From positions 13,141 through 26,117 of the forward strand of contig MU633739.1 of NCBI GenBank assembly GCA_026770595.1: a stretch of 12,977 bases of DNA. Reading direction: 5' to 3'. The translations under genes and the position numbers were made by a program. The notes below the pieces were generated by a model. That model made no database searches and was not told where the DNA came from. It saw nothing but the letters and a program-made list of their open reading frames with translations. This DNA comes from Ochromonadaceae sp. CCMP2298. Taxonomy: Eukaryota > Sar > Synurophyceae > Ochromonadales > Ochromonadaceae. This document shows, piece by piece, positions 1 through 8,398 of this stretch (position 1 is its first letter; each line of letters opens with the position of its first letter).

Positions 1-13
1 CCCCCCCCCCTAG

Positions 14-849
14 TCTCGCATCCACGACCACCCAGGCAAGGGCTGCTTCGTGAAGGTGGTGGACGGGCAGGTGACGGAGACGCGCTACTCGGTGGACACA
101 GACAAAGACCAAATAGTACTGCAGGTAGGTCCATATTTAACCCACCTGTTCTATTGAACCCACCTACTAAACCCCTCCTTACCCTAACCCTAACCCTAAC
201 CCTAACCCCATTTCCCTACCCTCGCCCTACCCCTATTAAACTCCCTAACCCCTCTCCTATACCACCTAACCCCCTCACCCTATGAACCCCCCTCACCCCC
301 TCCCCCTAGTGCTGCAACGAGTACAAGGCGGGCTCTGTGTCCTACATGAGCGACCAGATGGGTCTGCACAAGATAGGCAACCCGGACAAGCTCAGGGGGG
401 CCGTGAGTCTGCACCTATACGTGCCCCCCTTCGACACCTGCAAGGTATAGAATCCTCAATTATGTCCCTGTATGTGTAGTATAACCCTGTATTGTATAAG
501 TTTATATCCCTAATATGTGTATTATAACCCTAAATAACTCTCCACTATACATGCACTCTATACATGTATGTGTATGTGTATAGGTGTGGGCGCAGGCAGG
601 CAAGCTGTCCGAGTCCGTGCAGGGAAGGATCACGCACTTCAGGTATGATGTATGATGGATAGTAGCTGTGGTATATTATATGATAGATGGTAGTGGTGTA
701 ATAGATGATAGATGGTAGTGGTGTAGTAGTGTTATCGGCCCCCTAACTAACCCCCTGTCGCCTCCCCCCCCTCCCCCCCCCCTAGCGAGTACGGGGTGCG
801 CAGCTCTGCCCAGGATATGACCAGCGACCAGCTAGCCTACTACATCTAA
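14..849 (+). CDS. CDO1: Cysteine dioxygenase, C-terminal part (4 exons)
   Basis: This gene encodes the iron enzyme that oxidises L-cysteine to cysteine sulfinate, the first step of cytosolic cysteine breakdown. Exons are 14-124, 310-444, 584-642 and 786-849, joined by GT-AG introns in consistent phases (0, 0, 2); the stop is TAA at 847-849. Exon 14-124 follows a poly-C/TAG acceptor at the window edge, so the N-terminal half (including the substrate-binding Arg) lies outside. Visible family signatures are [12 protein letters not shown], with iron ligands at 23-25 and 29-31 and the crosslink Cys at 44-46; MGLHKIGNP, with the third iron His at 367-369; and [12 protein letters not shown], with the crosslink Tyr at 418-420. 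The tail [12 protein letters not shown] matches the usual CDO ending. All visible catalytic residues are kept, so the enzyme is probably active. No neighbour looks functionally linked. Confidence 0.94.
179..235 (+). repeat. Interstitial telomere-like repeat in CDO intron 1
   Basis: Four exact CCCTAA units at 182-205 are followed by decayed CCCTA-type units up to about 235. They lie inside the 185-nt intron between exons 1 and 2 of the cysteine dioxygenase gene. The C-rich strand is the sense strand, and the array runs into the C-rich tract before the CCCCCTAG acceptor. Whether it was inserted by telomerase during break repair or grew by slippage cannot be told from the sequence. Confidence 0.8.
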
Positions 850-851
850 GT

Positions 852-928
852 GTACGTACTATTTCAGTGTACGTACTATATACCGTACGTACTACATCTG
901 ATAGTTCGCAATTTTGTGGTACGTACTA
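852..928. repeat. Four GTACGTACTA boxes directly after CDO stop
   Basis: Exact copies of GTACGTACTA start at 852, 869, 885 and 919. The first lies two bases after the cysteine dioxygenase stop codon, so the cluster falls in the likely 3' untranslated region. The core GTACGTAC is a perfect palindrome. A further GTACGTAC occurs near 1137-1144 and another near 12719. The role is unknown; a 3'-end processing or protein-binding signal, or simple local duplication, are both possible. Confidence 0.75.
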
Positions 929-1532
929 TATCTGATCGAGGGGGGCGTGTGGGTGGGTGTGCTGCCCTACCAGTGCACAATACCCCTACACCCCATATAT
1001 GCACCCCATATGTGCACCCCTCAACCACATACGTGCACACCAGCACCCCAGTACCCCCCCCCCCCAAGCTAAGCTGCTGTGCAAAGTGGAAAGCTCATGA
1101 GGGGCAGGGGGTAGGGGGGGCTGAGTACAGTGTACAGTACGTACAGTGTCGTCTGCTCTCTGCAGCCCTGACAACACAACAAGACAAGACAAGGATAGCA
1201 CATAGCAGACAGCAGGCAACATGCAACAGACAGCGGGCAGCACACAGCAGGTGCAGGTGCGGTTAGCAGTAGCAGTTACAGTAGCATTTCCAGTAGCAGT
1301 GTAGCAGGCAGTAGCGGTATTCCAGACAGGGAACGTCCAGGTCCCTACAGTATATTTGTATCGTACATCTGACAGCGAATTCACAGCGAATTCACCGTAT
1401 TTTTCGTATTTTGTATGCTTAAAATTTAGCGCAGAGATTACTGGTACGGCATAAGTGACTTTGGCGGCTTCCGTAACTTCAATGACTTCAGCAGCTTACA
1501 CTAGCGAAGCATTCGTTTATACAAGGGTTTAG
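929..1532. other. Non-coding spacer with simple sequence
   Basis: I see no convincing gene here. There is a G-rich patch (937-960), C-rich microsatellite-like DNA around 985-1070, and CA/CAG-rich simple sequence from about 1180 to 1320 with many AGCAG and CAGTAGCAGT variants. An 11-bp tandem duplication of ACAGCGAATTC lies at 1372-1393. ORFs of 132-138 codons over 850-1384 on either strand are low-complexity translations of these repeats. A short plus-strand stretch near 1433-1503 reads as an aromatic- and Gly-rich peptide ending at TAG, but is too short to call. Confidence 0.6.
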
Positions 1533-1896
1533 CTAACGTATTATAAGGGTTTGTGCTATCATTCTATTGCTACCTAAATGAAGCACCCGACGAGGTTCAC
1601 TTCGCGCTCCGCCCCATGCAGCTGCAGCTCCATGCCCACTCTCTGCAGCTCTGCCGGTGGAGCCCTCCGCAGCAGGATCCCAAACACTGCCATCAGATTC
1701 TTTCAACTGCCAGAATTCTTTCCGGTAAATTCGCACAGGTACACCGGCCACCGCATGGCGAACCTAAATCATCTGGAAGGTAGACGCTGGATTTACAGTT
1801 CCGCAGGTTCAGAACATCAAGCAGCACAAATACCGAAGGCTTATCACGACTTTCTCTGGTCCCTGCGCTCCACTGAATACCACTCAATATCCACAC
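1533..1896 (-). pseudogene. Broken minus-strand coding fragments downstream of the DDE-like block
   Basis: Two overlapping minus-strand frames continue from the DDE-like block. The first (1896-1693) contains KPSVFVLLDVLNLRN and SSVYLPDDLG. The second (1751-1533) contains AGVPVRIYRKEFWQLKES, then an Ala/Gly-rich stretch, and ends at TAA at 1533. Both look more protein-like than the plus-strand ORF at 1578-2021, whose composition suggests a shadow. They may be the rest of the same transposase, separated by frameshifts or small introns; I do not recognise any domain in them. Confidence 0.3.
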
Positions 1897-1935
1897 TGCC
1901 GTATCTTATACGCCGGCTACACGCAGGTTACGCTA

Positions 1936-2202
1936 ACGCGGGCAATGGCACAGCTCATATGCCTCACGCTCATCGCCCGCAACCAGTATTGCGCGCAACC
2001 AGTATTTCACGTCGTTGTTAATCTGAAACAGCGCTGTAGACCCTCCGCGCTGAGCTATCAGCGCAATTGGGTTTCCTTCTACCCAGCCACGCACTGCATA
2101 CACGTTCATGTGAAACTTAGCATTTCCCTGCGTTGCGTAGCGAAGGTGGGAGACAAAACCGCCTGTTGCATCTACGCTGAACTGCAGCGCATGGGCGGGG
2201 TG
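1936..2202 (-). pseudogene. DDE transposase-like block (Mutator/NOF-like), fragment
   Basis: An 89-codon open frame without a start codon lies between in-frame stops at 2203-2205 and 1933-1935 on the minus strand. It reads like genuine protein: LQFSVDATGGFVSHLRY, then a strand-like VYAVRGWVEGNPIALIAQ, then NNDVKYWLRAILVAG. In FB-NOF and other Mutator-type transposases, a hydrophobic strand ends in D-x-T-G holding the first catalytic Asp, then comes a strand with a small-residue/Pro turn, then a YWL helix; this block follows that order. The expected second-Asp segment (TDFS-like) does not follow in frame, so the copy seems broken or spliced. A CAG/TAG acceptor-like site sits just upstream at 2203-2215. 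The family assignment is an inference from pattern, not an alignment. Confidence 0.42.
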
Positions 2203-2453
2203 CTACCTGCTGTAGGAGCAGGTTGTGTTTCTTTGATAGCCTAGCAGACTTAAGCGTGCAGGCTGCCACTGCAGTCGTTTGCCAATATTGAGGTGAACTT
2301 TCAGCATAATTTACGATGTATGACTAACCAAGCAGGAAAATATCACCACAATCTGCTCACGCTCAAGACCTACACTAGCCCTGGCCCCTTGTATAAGGCC
2401 GTTGAAAGTGCGCCATATGGTTGCCCCTACTTGGAGGCCCAAAACTTTCGCTT

Positions 2454-2675
2454 TCAACCTGTCCATCCAAATGGTTCTGTACGAATCCTTCCAAAATCCA
2501 TCATAGAGGGAAGAACCACCTTTCCAGTTCCGTCGAACGGGTAATCTACGAGGTAGACCCACCGATCCAAGTCTGGCAAAGCTTGCCTTGCCAATTCGAT
2601 ACCTGCCAGCAAGATCTTCAACTTGTAAGCGGGGCAAGAAGTGCTGTGAGCAGGGCAAGAAGCCCACCGGCACAA
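2454..2675 (-). pseudogene. Unknown coding fragment, minus strand
   Basis: This 73-codon open frame ends at a stop at 2454-2456. Its central part is protein-like (KILLAGIELARQALPDLDRW, then YLVDYPFDGTGKVVLPSMMD), unlike its Cys-rich start, so the true beginning is probably an intron acceptor or frame break near 2635. A second minus frame (2697-2311, with SSLYDGFWKDSYRTIW) and a plus frame (2293-2544, with APYGCPYLEAQNFRFQPVHP) are open over the same bases, and I cannot exclude either. A donor-like ACAG|GTTGAA lies near 2458. It may be an upstream part of the DDE-like element at 1533-2202. No domain recognised. Confidence 0.25.
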
Positions 2676-2707
2676 GGGTTCCTGCTCTGGACGTCAAGGA
2701 AGCTCAG

Positions 2708-2750
2708 CTACGCTACGATCCTACGGTTCCTGATCTACGCTACGATCCTA
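2708..2750. repeat. 16-bp direct repeat CTACGCTACGATCCTA
   Basis: The exact 16-mer CTACGCTACGATCCTA occurs at 2708-2723 and again at 2735-2750, 27 bp apart. On the plus strand it gives a repeated LRYDP peptide in the frame 2588-2797, just before the Ser-rich ORF. It looks like a local duplication. Confidence 0.7.
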
Positions 2751-2764
2751 GAGAAGAACGAGTA

Positions 2765-3029
2765 GCGGAATTTCGGAAGCAGCGAATCTTCAAGTAGCAA
2801 CGAATCTGACGGCAAAGATAGTCTAGGGGAAGCTCCTGGTGGAGGCGCTTGGTCTAGCATGGCACAGTATGCCTATTTACGCATGCTGCATGCACCAGGG
2901 AGATCGATCGTCCGGGCCGCCAAGGCCTTCTTTTTCTGCTCCCAGTCTCCACACTCGGAAGACGAGGAGCCTGTGGAACCTACGGATTCACACAGCAGGT
3001 CCTCATCAAAGGTTGGACTTAGCATGTAA
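2765..3029 (+). CDS. Hypothetical Ser-rich short ORF, possible exon
   Basis: The plus-strand frame is open from just after TAG (2762-2764) to TAA at 3027-3029; its first ATG is at 2859 and gives 56 codons. The part before the ATG is Ser/Gly rich (SSESSSSNESDGKDS), followed by MAQYAYLRMLHAPGRSIVRA, FFFCSQSPHSEDEEPVEP and a Ser-rich end. Acidic Ser-rich tracts around a short amphipathic segment look like a disordered protein tail. A minus-strand ORF (3241-2873) with an equally acidic Ser-rich segment overlaps it, so the strand is unsure. No family recognised. It may be a last exon, because the frame is open before the ATG. Confidence 0.25.
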
Positions 3030-3700
3030 TCGTTGGAGGTGTTATGTAATCGTTTGTTTCCTGCGTCGTTGCGGGCTTGTTGACAGCAGAGGCAGAAAGT
3101 AGAGAGGGGCCGATCACCTTCTGTCGGTGATACACTTACGAAGTGTATTCGTTGTCCTGTGCTCAGTCTGCCTGGAATATGCCACTTAGCACACCTATTG
3201 TTCCAACTGCACTCCCTCGACTCCTCAACTGAGCGATTCACTCGACTGTAGAAGAAAAGCAGAAGCCACTCTGATCGGTTTAAAGCTTACGTCTGAGTCA
3301 AAGCAGTAGAATGCAGCCCAGATCACAGCCAAATGCACTTCAGGAAACACTTCATGGGAAAGGTCCCCTAAACAACTTCAATATCCTGACTTTGGCAGAA
3401 TCCTGACATGGATATTCCCCCAAACTACTGGGGAATCCAACTATATGGAATCCGACTACAGTACTACCGGACTGTACGAGAAACGGTTGCAAAACCGTTA
3501 CATCTCCGTACTATCTGTGAACTTGTTCTTCTATCTCGCATACCGACTACCCTATCCCAGGATCGGCCTATCACTCGCACACATACACTAACTATCGGAT
3601 GGCCAATCCGCAATTAGTATGCACAAATGATAGAATCAACACCTATTGTGGGAGAATAAAGGTTATGAATAAAGTTAAGGTTATGAATTAAACTAAAGTG
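3030..3700. other. Stretch with no supported gene
   Basis: Only short, weakly coding ORFs occur here, for example plus-strand 3408-3617 with no recognisable domain. A possible minus-strand mini-exon near 3290-3330 reads AVIWAAFYCFDSD before a GTAAGC donor, but its acceptor is weak. The A/T-rich stretch 3650-3705 with repeated GGTTATGAAT units is probably the start of the intron that follows the exon at 3712-3838. Confidence 0.5.
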
Positions 3701-3711
3701 AGAATACTTAC

Positions 3712-4049
3712 TCCTTGCAGCGCTCGGAGTGCAGGCCGATCACCACGGCCTTGTTGGAGAACTCGCCCATACCATTTCTTGCACCCTGAAAGGACAAGAG
3801 GTATGAGCTCCCGTTCAGCCTCTTCTGCATCTCGTAAGCTGTAAGTTGGAGGTCCTTGAGGATGCATTATTCAAAAGATTTTGTTGATGAATACTTACAA
3901 ATGAAACTGCAAAGCTGCTGCTTCTGCAGCTTCAGGAGCGGCAGGCTGAGCTGGCCCGCCCAACGACTCGTGAAACACAAACTTTTGCTAGCTTCGGCTA
4001 AAGGCAAAGTACGTCTGCGAGTTCCCCTCCAATTTGCAGGTCTCCATTT
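3712..4049 (-). CDS. Two spliced exons of unknown product
   Basis: Exon 3838-3712 (127 nt) has a clear acceptor (ccaacttacag) and donor (GTAAGT), and encodes YEMQKRLNGSSYLLSF, then GMGEFSNKAVVIGLHSERCK. The exon before it ends at 3899 with another GTAAGT donor, leaving a clean 60-nt intron at 3839-3898. The phase-matched frame of that exon is open from about 4049 and ends in AGQLSLPLLKLQKQQLCSFI. A second frame of the same exon (FVFHESLGG, then an Ala/Glu/Pro-rich run) is also open apart from one TAG. These exons lie just 3' of the USP48-like gene on the same strand and could be its last exons, but I see no match to the USP48 C-terminal end. Product unknown. Confidence 0.45.
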
Positions 4050-4055
4050 CTAACC

Positions 4056-5970
4056 CTAAGCCTCACTCTGGATGCACTGCTCGCAGCGAAAGCTGTAAGA
4101 TAAGCCTCGCCCGTCACGATATGCCCACGCGTTAAGGCGGAGCCGAAGATGGCATTGTAGGCCTGCATGGACAGAACTTTTACTTTCCCTTGCATCGTGA
4201 GGTCCAATATACTCCATGAGGACACAAGAAACGCTGCATCTCGAGTTTGACAGGGAGTGCACTTGTTGTTGCTGGTAAAACATCTGCCAACAAGTGGCTC
4301 GCGCCAACTAGAGCAGTGGTTTCGCCGTCTGTCAACGTCGACTCTTCTCCTCTAACCCAATTTTTCAACCAAAACGCAGGAACCAGCTGAAACGGGACCG
4401 AGGCATCCGCAGGGGCCAGCTTTGACGCCAGGCGCTGGAACTCTTGCGAGCGAGTTACTCGCCTCTGCTGCAAAGAAAGCAGGTATGCGTGGTATGCCTC
4501 GTTCTCGGTCTGCATCTGTGCAGGCAGCTGCGCAATAAGAGGACAGCGGGCCCGGGAGACGCAGTCGTGGTAGTCCGTGAGACAAACGTAGGAGAGCGCA
4601 CACGCATTGCATAAGTTGAAGATGTCATCCAATTCTACGCCTTCTAGCGCGGGGTTGGTGGTAATCTGCACACTCTCGTCGTTGCAGCGCCACGAGTCGC
4701 CCGAGGTCCAATTTAGCACGTCGCAGACGTAATGCCCGCGCTTGGGGGAGGACCCTTTGTGGTAGATTACTGACACGAGCTTGTAGATCTTCGACCCTAC
4801 CTTCAGCTCATCGGGTACAGACACGTGGTTCTTCAGTTTCTTCAGGTCGAGTCCCTCGGATTTAAATCGTGGTAGGTGTAGTAGTAGCACTGTCGGAGAT
4901 TCCTGTAGTTCGAGGGTCCGTTCGGCCTTCTGCTTTCCTCTGCACGCGAGGCACTCAAACGCGTTATCTCCCTCCAACACCTCGGGATTTATATAAGCGG
5001 AGAGTGCCTGACCCACACTGTTACAGTCCTCGATGATCAGAGCAAGCTCGTAGACCGTTGCTTCCACAGTGGTAGCCGCCTGGCATCCGCTGCAGGTAGT
5101 GGTGGTGCGTACCTGCCCAGCTGGCGCTTCAGCTAGTGTGAGAAACGAAGGGAGCCTGGGTTGCATGCCGACAGAATCGATACATTGGAGAAATTGCTTT
5201 TGGAACTCCACACAGTCTTCCTGTTTCTTGTCCGGCTCATCTACGCCCGCAAGCTCTGCAGGGGTGCAAGTGAAAGTAAAAGTGAAAGTGTAAGTATATA
5301 AATAGTGTTAGTGTATTTGTAAGTGTTAGTGTATGTGTATGTGTATGTGTGAGTGGGAGTGGGGGTGGGAGTGGGAGTGGGGTTTGTGTGGGGGTGTGGG
5401 AGGAGGAGTGGGAGCGTAGAGTGGCAGGAAAATTTTTTGATGTAAGTGTAAGTGTAGGCGCGACCAACTCATTCTGGTCAAATTGATTACTGAATATCAC
5501 CCGTGAAGCGCGATGGGTCGACCCATTGGCGAAAGCCTAACTTCATGCGTGCAAATGTATACTGAAGCTCGCGCAACGCCCCACAAGCACTCTGCACGCG
5601 AAGCGTCTGGTCAGCCGTCTCCGTCTCCATGTTGAAAAGAGCGTCAGCCATAATGGGATTGTGGAACATGGTTTGTAGTGCCACGTTCACGTAGCAGGAG
5701 GCGCCCAGGTTCTTCAGGCCAGCCGGGGGGGCACTACCACTCGTGACCTCTTGCTTAGCGCGCATGTGGCCCCCCGGATCAAAGACACACAACTCGTCTC
5801 CCAGGCCAAAGAGGCACCTGGACAGCTGTGCAGCCAAAGTGTAAGGGTAGGGGTCATTGGGGGAGGGTATGAAGTCGGAAGGGTAAAATCGTACCTGCTG
5901 ATAGAGGTTCTTCAAGTGCTGGGCGGCCAGGGTGGGATCGTAAGCACACACCAATAGCAGCAGCTCCTCG
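4056..5970 (-). CDS. USP48: USP48-like ubiquitin carboxyl-terminal hydrolase
   Basis: This is a cysteine protease of the USP (peptidase C19) family that removes ubiquitin from proteins. Exon A (5970-5501) holds the Cys box GLKNLGASCYVNVALQ with the nucleophile codon at 5696-5694. A 245-nt intron (5500-5256) splits DPSRFT from ELAGVDEPDK; the junction restores the family segment leading to QEDCVEFQ. Exon B (from 5255) carries two zinc-ribbon pairs (CSGC, CLAC), LLLHLPRF, and the His box KRGHYVCDV with the His codon at 4734-4732, followed by WRCNDESVQ. After the catalytic domain come FWLKNWVRGEE, FLCPHG and RCEQCIQ, which match the DUSP-type repeats of USP48. The main frame stops at 4180; the DUSP tail goes on in another frame (MQGKVKVLSMQAYNAIFGS, 4214 down to about 4150), so an indel or unrecognised splice lies near 4215. 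USP48 identity rests on domain order and motif likeness. Confidence 0.85.
5256..5500 (-). repeat. USP intron with CACTCC/CACTTA microsatellite
   Basis: This intron sits between a donor at 5500 (ACGG|GTGATA) and an acceptor at 5257-5256 (CCCCTGCAG). On the sense strand it is almost G-free from about 5440 to 5265, made of CACTCC, CACACC, ACACTTACA and TACACA units. The strand bias resembles that of the cysteine dioxygenase introns and suggests expansion of the pyrimidine tract next to the acceptor. Confidence 0.75.
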
Positions 5971-6002
5971 CTGCCTCATCGAAAGCACTCTGGCGTGTGG
6001 GC

Positions 6003-6504
6003 TTAGACAAACCGCAATTTCTTGTGCTTGTCCAGAAACCACCCATCGGTTCTTTGATAGAGGAGGAATGTGAGGAATCGTCTCGATTTCTGAATATTGG
6101 AATGATCTCGAGCTTGACGGTTACGAAGTGCATCGAGAGAGATCAGCAGGAGGTCGTAGGTCACTATCTCGTGTGAGCTGCACAGCTGTCCCACCATTTC
6201 TAAGACGTCCGAGCACTCTCTGTGTTCCTTGACATATTCCAGCTTACAGTGTGCAATCTTGTGAACAGTAGGGTGGTAGAACCCCTCCACGGCGACAAAG
6301 TTCTTCCCCCCCTTCGAAACACAAAGAGAAAGGTGTGTATGGTTTCCCGGCCTGCTGCATCCTCGGGATGCGTTGATCAAAGATACTACGACCCGGCTGC
6401 GGCTCCAATCCAGCCGCCATCATTCTAGTCTCCTTGTGCACCTTGCCCATCTCGACGAAGCGTTTGAGTTTCCCAAGGCCCTCCCGTGTGTCGTGGCAGC
6501 TCAT
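6003..6504 (-). CDS. Unknown coding region upstream of USP, perhaps its N-terminus
   Basis: Two minus-strand frames join at a run of seven G (C at 6306-6312). The first (6504 onward) begins MSCHDTREGLGKLKRFVEMG; the second continues after the run with NFVAVEGFYHPTVHKIAHCK, then a helical stretch ending WFLDKHKKLRF. Removing one G would make them a single frame. A possible 42-nt intron (donor CG|GTTTGT at 6012, acceptor GGCAG at 5971) would link this frame in phase to EELLLLVCAYDP of the USP exon, giving that gene the start it otherwise lacks. I recognise no domain; human-type USP48 proteins have a different N-terminus. The minus strand is preferred because the plus-strand ORFs here are short and of poor composition. 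Confidence 0.45.
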
Positions 6505-6545
6505 GCAGGCTGGTTAAGGCTAGTCTTGATGTGCTGGAGAGGAAC

Positions 6546-6976
6546 CTAGTCGATTGTTGAGGAAAAAGGCCTATCCACATGTGCAAAAAAGCGCAGGTTA
6601 GAATCGATTTTCCGCATCTTTGGGTCGTCCATCTTGAGGCCAGTGTCTACTAGCGCTGTCCCATCTTCTGACCAGCGCCACAGTTCATAGGGTAGGGTGG
6701 CCTTCTCCCCCTGTCCGCCTAGCATGTAGATCCTCTTCCTATTCGGCCTGATCGTCCATTTCCATCTCAGGCTAGCAGCGCCAGACTCCAAAAAAGAGGG
6801 ATTCAATATATGATCAATCTCTAGGAGAAAGGCCCGCATCTCCCCGCAATCAACGCAGTACGCCACGTCTTGTCCAAGCACTGTACGGACGCCTGGGCCA
6901 GCAGGGGGTTGCCCTCTATCTTGTCCTTGCTGTGCCTCAGCCACTTCTTGGAGGCATCTTTAACATGCAAGTCCTT
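6546..6976 (-). CDS. Unknown ORFs between SPT5 and USP
   Basis: The frame 6944-6546 includes VAYCVDCGEMRAFLLEIDHI, LRWKWTIRPNRKRIYMLGGQ and MRKIDSNLRFFAHVDRP and is clearly protein-like. A second minus frame, open from about 7004 to 6827, has AVPYRNKDLHVKDASKKWLR and then KIEGNPLLAQASVQCLDK. Read together they look like one protein with a frame break near 6860, and a second break near 7000 would connect it to the long tail of the SPT5 KOW exon. The CVDC pair might bind metal, but no second pair is seen. No family is recognised. It ends at TAG around 6546. Confidence 0.4.
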
Positions 6977-6977
6977 A

Positions 6978-8368
6978 TTGCGGTAGGGGACGGCATTTTG
7001 GACGTTCTACGGCCACCTTGGCCGCGTCGCAGGCATCGGGTTCCAGCTCCTGGGCCAACACGTCCCACCCGTGGAACCTCGGGATGGGCAGCATCTCCTC
7101 AGGGCTCAGGGTGCCCAGCCGCGCATGTGTCCTGAAGTTGTGGCCGGCTGCTGTCACGGAGCGGACCAACTCCGCCCAGTCGCGGTGCTTAGCCCAGGCT
7201 TGCAGTACTCCTTGAGGCATAAGTGGGTGTGCTGATCCATACTCCCCGCCCTCAGTTGCTGAAACGATGATCTCCGGAGAGGGGGGAGTGGCGGGCAGAT
7301 TTGATGGCAAAACCCCGATACCATTAGGATACCGTGGCTGGGTATTATCTTTGTGCGTACCCACAGTCAGGCTGCCCAGGTGGTTCCTCACAAGATCTGT
7401 CTTGCTGCACTCCATTGTCATCGCAGACGTTGCGTCAACTACCGTGGCGAACTTGCCCTTATGCGAGCCCTTCTTGACACGCACTGTCTTGCCGATCGTG
7501 TTGTTGTCACGTGCTTGGGGACCACCCCGACCCCCCCCTGCCGCCCCCTTTCCCACCCACCAAGCACAGTACACCCGCCTCCCAGCCCATGTATGACTGC
7601 GGAGATTGCTTGTGTGTGAGCACAAGGATTACGGTCCCTTGCAACTCACAGTAGCAAGGGTGCACCACGAATATCCCACTGGAATTCTGGTTGGTGGTGC
7701 TGAGAAGTAGAGCGCGGTAGAGGGAGATAGATGTAGAGAGAGGAGGATTAATGAGTGGAAAGGGGTTATATAACCGCACCACTTACCTCTGCAGCCAAAG
7801 CGTGCCCCATATCAAGCGTTTGATGGTGTCCGTCTGACCGTGCGGGCCCCTAGCAAACACAATGTTCCCCACATCTAGAGAGTGCTTGTTCACATCGATG
7901 TTGATGCAGAGACGATCACAGCTGTATCGCAGCTCGCTGGGGTGTAGGTACATCTCCTGACGGTTTAATTGGTAATAAATAGAGAGGGGGATAAATGAAA
8001 ATATGCATAAAGTATACAGTATAGACATCACTTACCTTTCCACTTTGAGTGAGAAAACGCAGTTTCTCCGTGCCCACCTCTGTTACTACCGCGAACCCAT
8101 TATGGAACACTGTAACTAGGTCCCACAGCTTGTAGCCGCCAAGCGACCAGTCCCCAGAAGTCACCTCCTGAGAGGGTTAAATTCGCAGTAGGAGATAAAG
8201 TAGTAGGACACTTCAATAAACAGTAGGATGATAATAAATAAAGAATATACTTCGCTGCTCATCTGCAGGTTGCAGACTTTACATATGATCTCCGATCTGA
8301 TTCCGTTCGTGATCACAAGAGCGACTGACGAGCCGTCCAGGACCCCCCCACCACCTTCACATGTGCGT
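6978..8368 (-). CDS. SUPT5H: Transcription elongation factor SPT5, KOW-domain region
   Basis: SPT5 binds RNA polymerase II with SPT4 and controls pausing and processive elongation. Exons read 8368-8251, 8167-8036, 7956-7787, 7699-7650 and a last one from roughly 7590 or 7530 down to 6978. The first four junctions have GTATAT, GTAAGT or GTGAGT donors and CAG acceptors in matching phase. Segments follow the order of SPT5: HVKVVGG and CKVCNLQMSSE; GDWSLGGYKLWDLV with LRFLTQSGK; LDVGNIVFARGPHGQTDTIK; SGIFVVHPCYC; then after a Gly/Arg-rich linker the KOW IGKTVRVKKGSHKGKFATVV with VVDATSAMT. Frame breaks occur at a 7-G run (8343-8349) and perhaps an 8-G run (7531-7538). The N-terminal NGN domain and first KOWs are not found in the window. 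The tail after the last KOW lacks the short Ser/Thr/Pro repeats of the animal C-terminal region and reads into unknown sequence. Confidence 0.82.
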
Positions 8369-8398
8369 CTGTAAAAGAGCGGAGAGATAAAACATTAA

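Noticed and set aside
179-235. True chromosome end
   Set aside because: The CCCTAA run is only four units long and lies between two well-supported exons of one gene.
850-1384. Long ORFs on both strands (138 and 132 codons)
   Set aside because: They translate CA/CAG and C-rich simple sequence, overlap each other on opposite strands and show no domain.
1578-2244. Plus-strand ORFs of 147 and 99 codons
   Set aside because: They mirror the more protein-like minus-strand DDE-like block and show scattered Cys/His/Arg composition typical of shadow frames.
3290-3340. Minus-strand mini-exon next to the 3712-3838 exon
   Set aside because: The donor GTAAGC is fair, but no convincing acceptor or conserved peptide supports it.
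4056-4075. 17-nt intron ending in a TTAGGGTTAG sequence in the USP tail
   Set aside because: Too short for a normal spliceosomal intron, and the joined frame soon meets a stop; an indel is as likely.
6932-7619. Several plus-strand ORFs opposite SPT5
   Set aside because: The minus strand carries an SPT5 KOW match here, so these are shadows.
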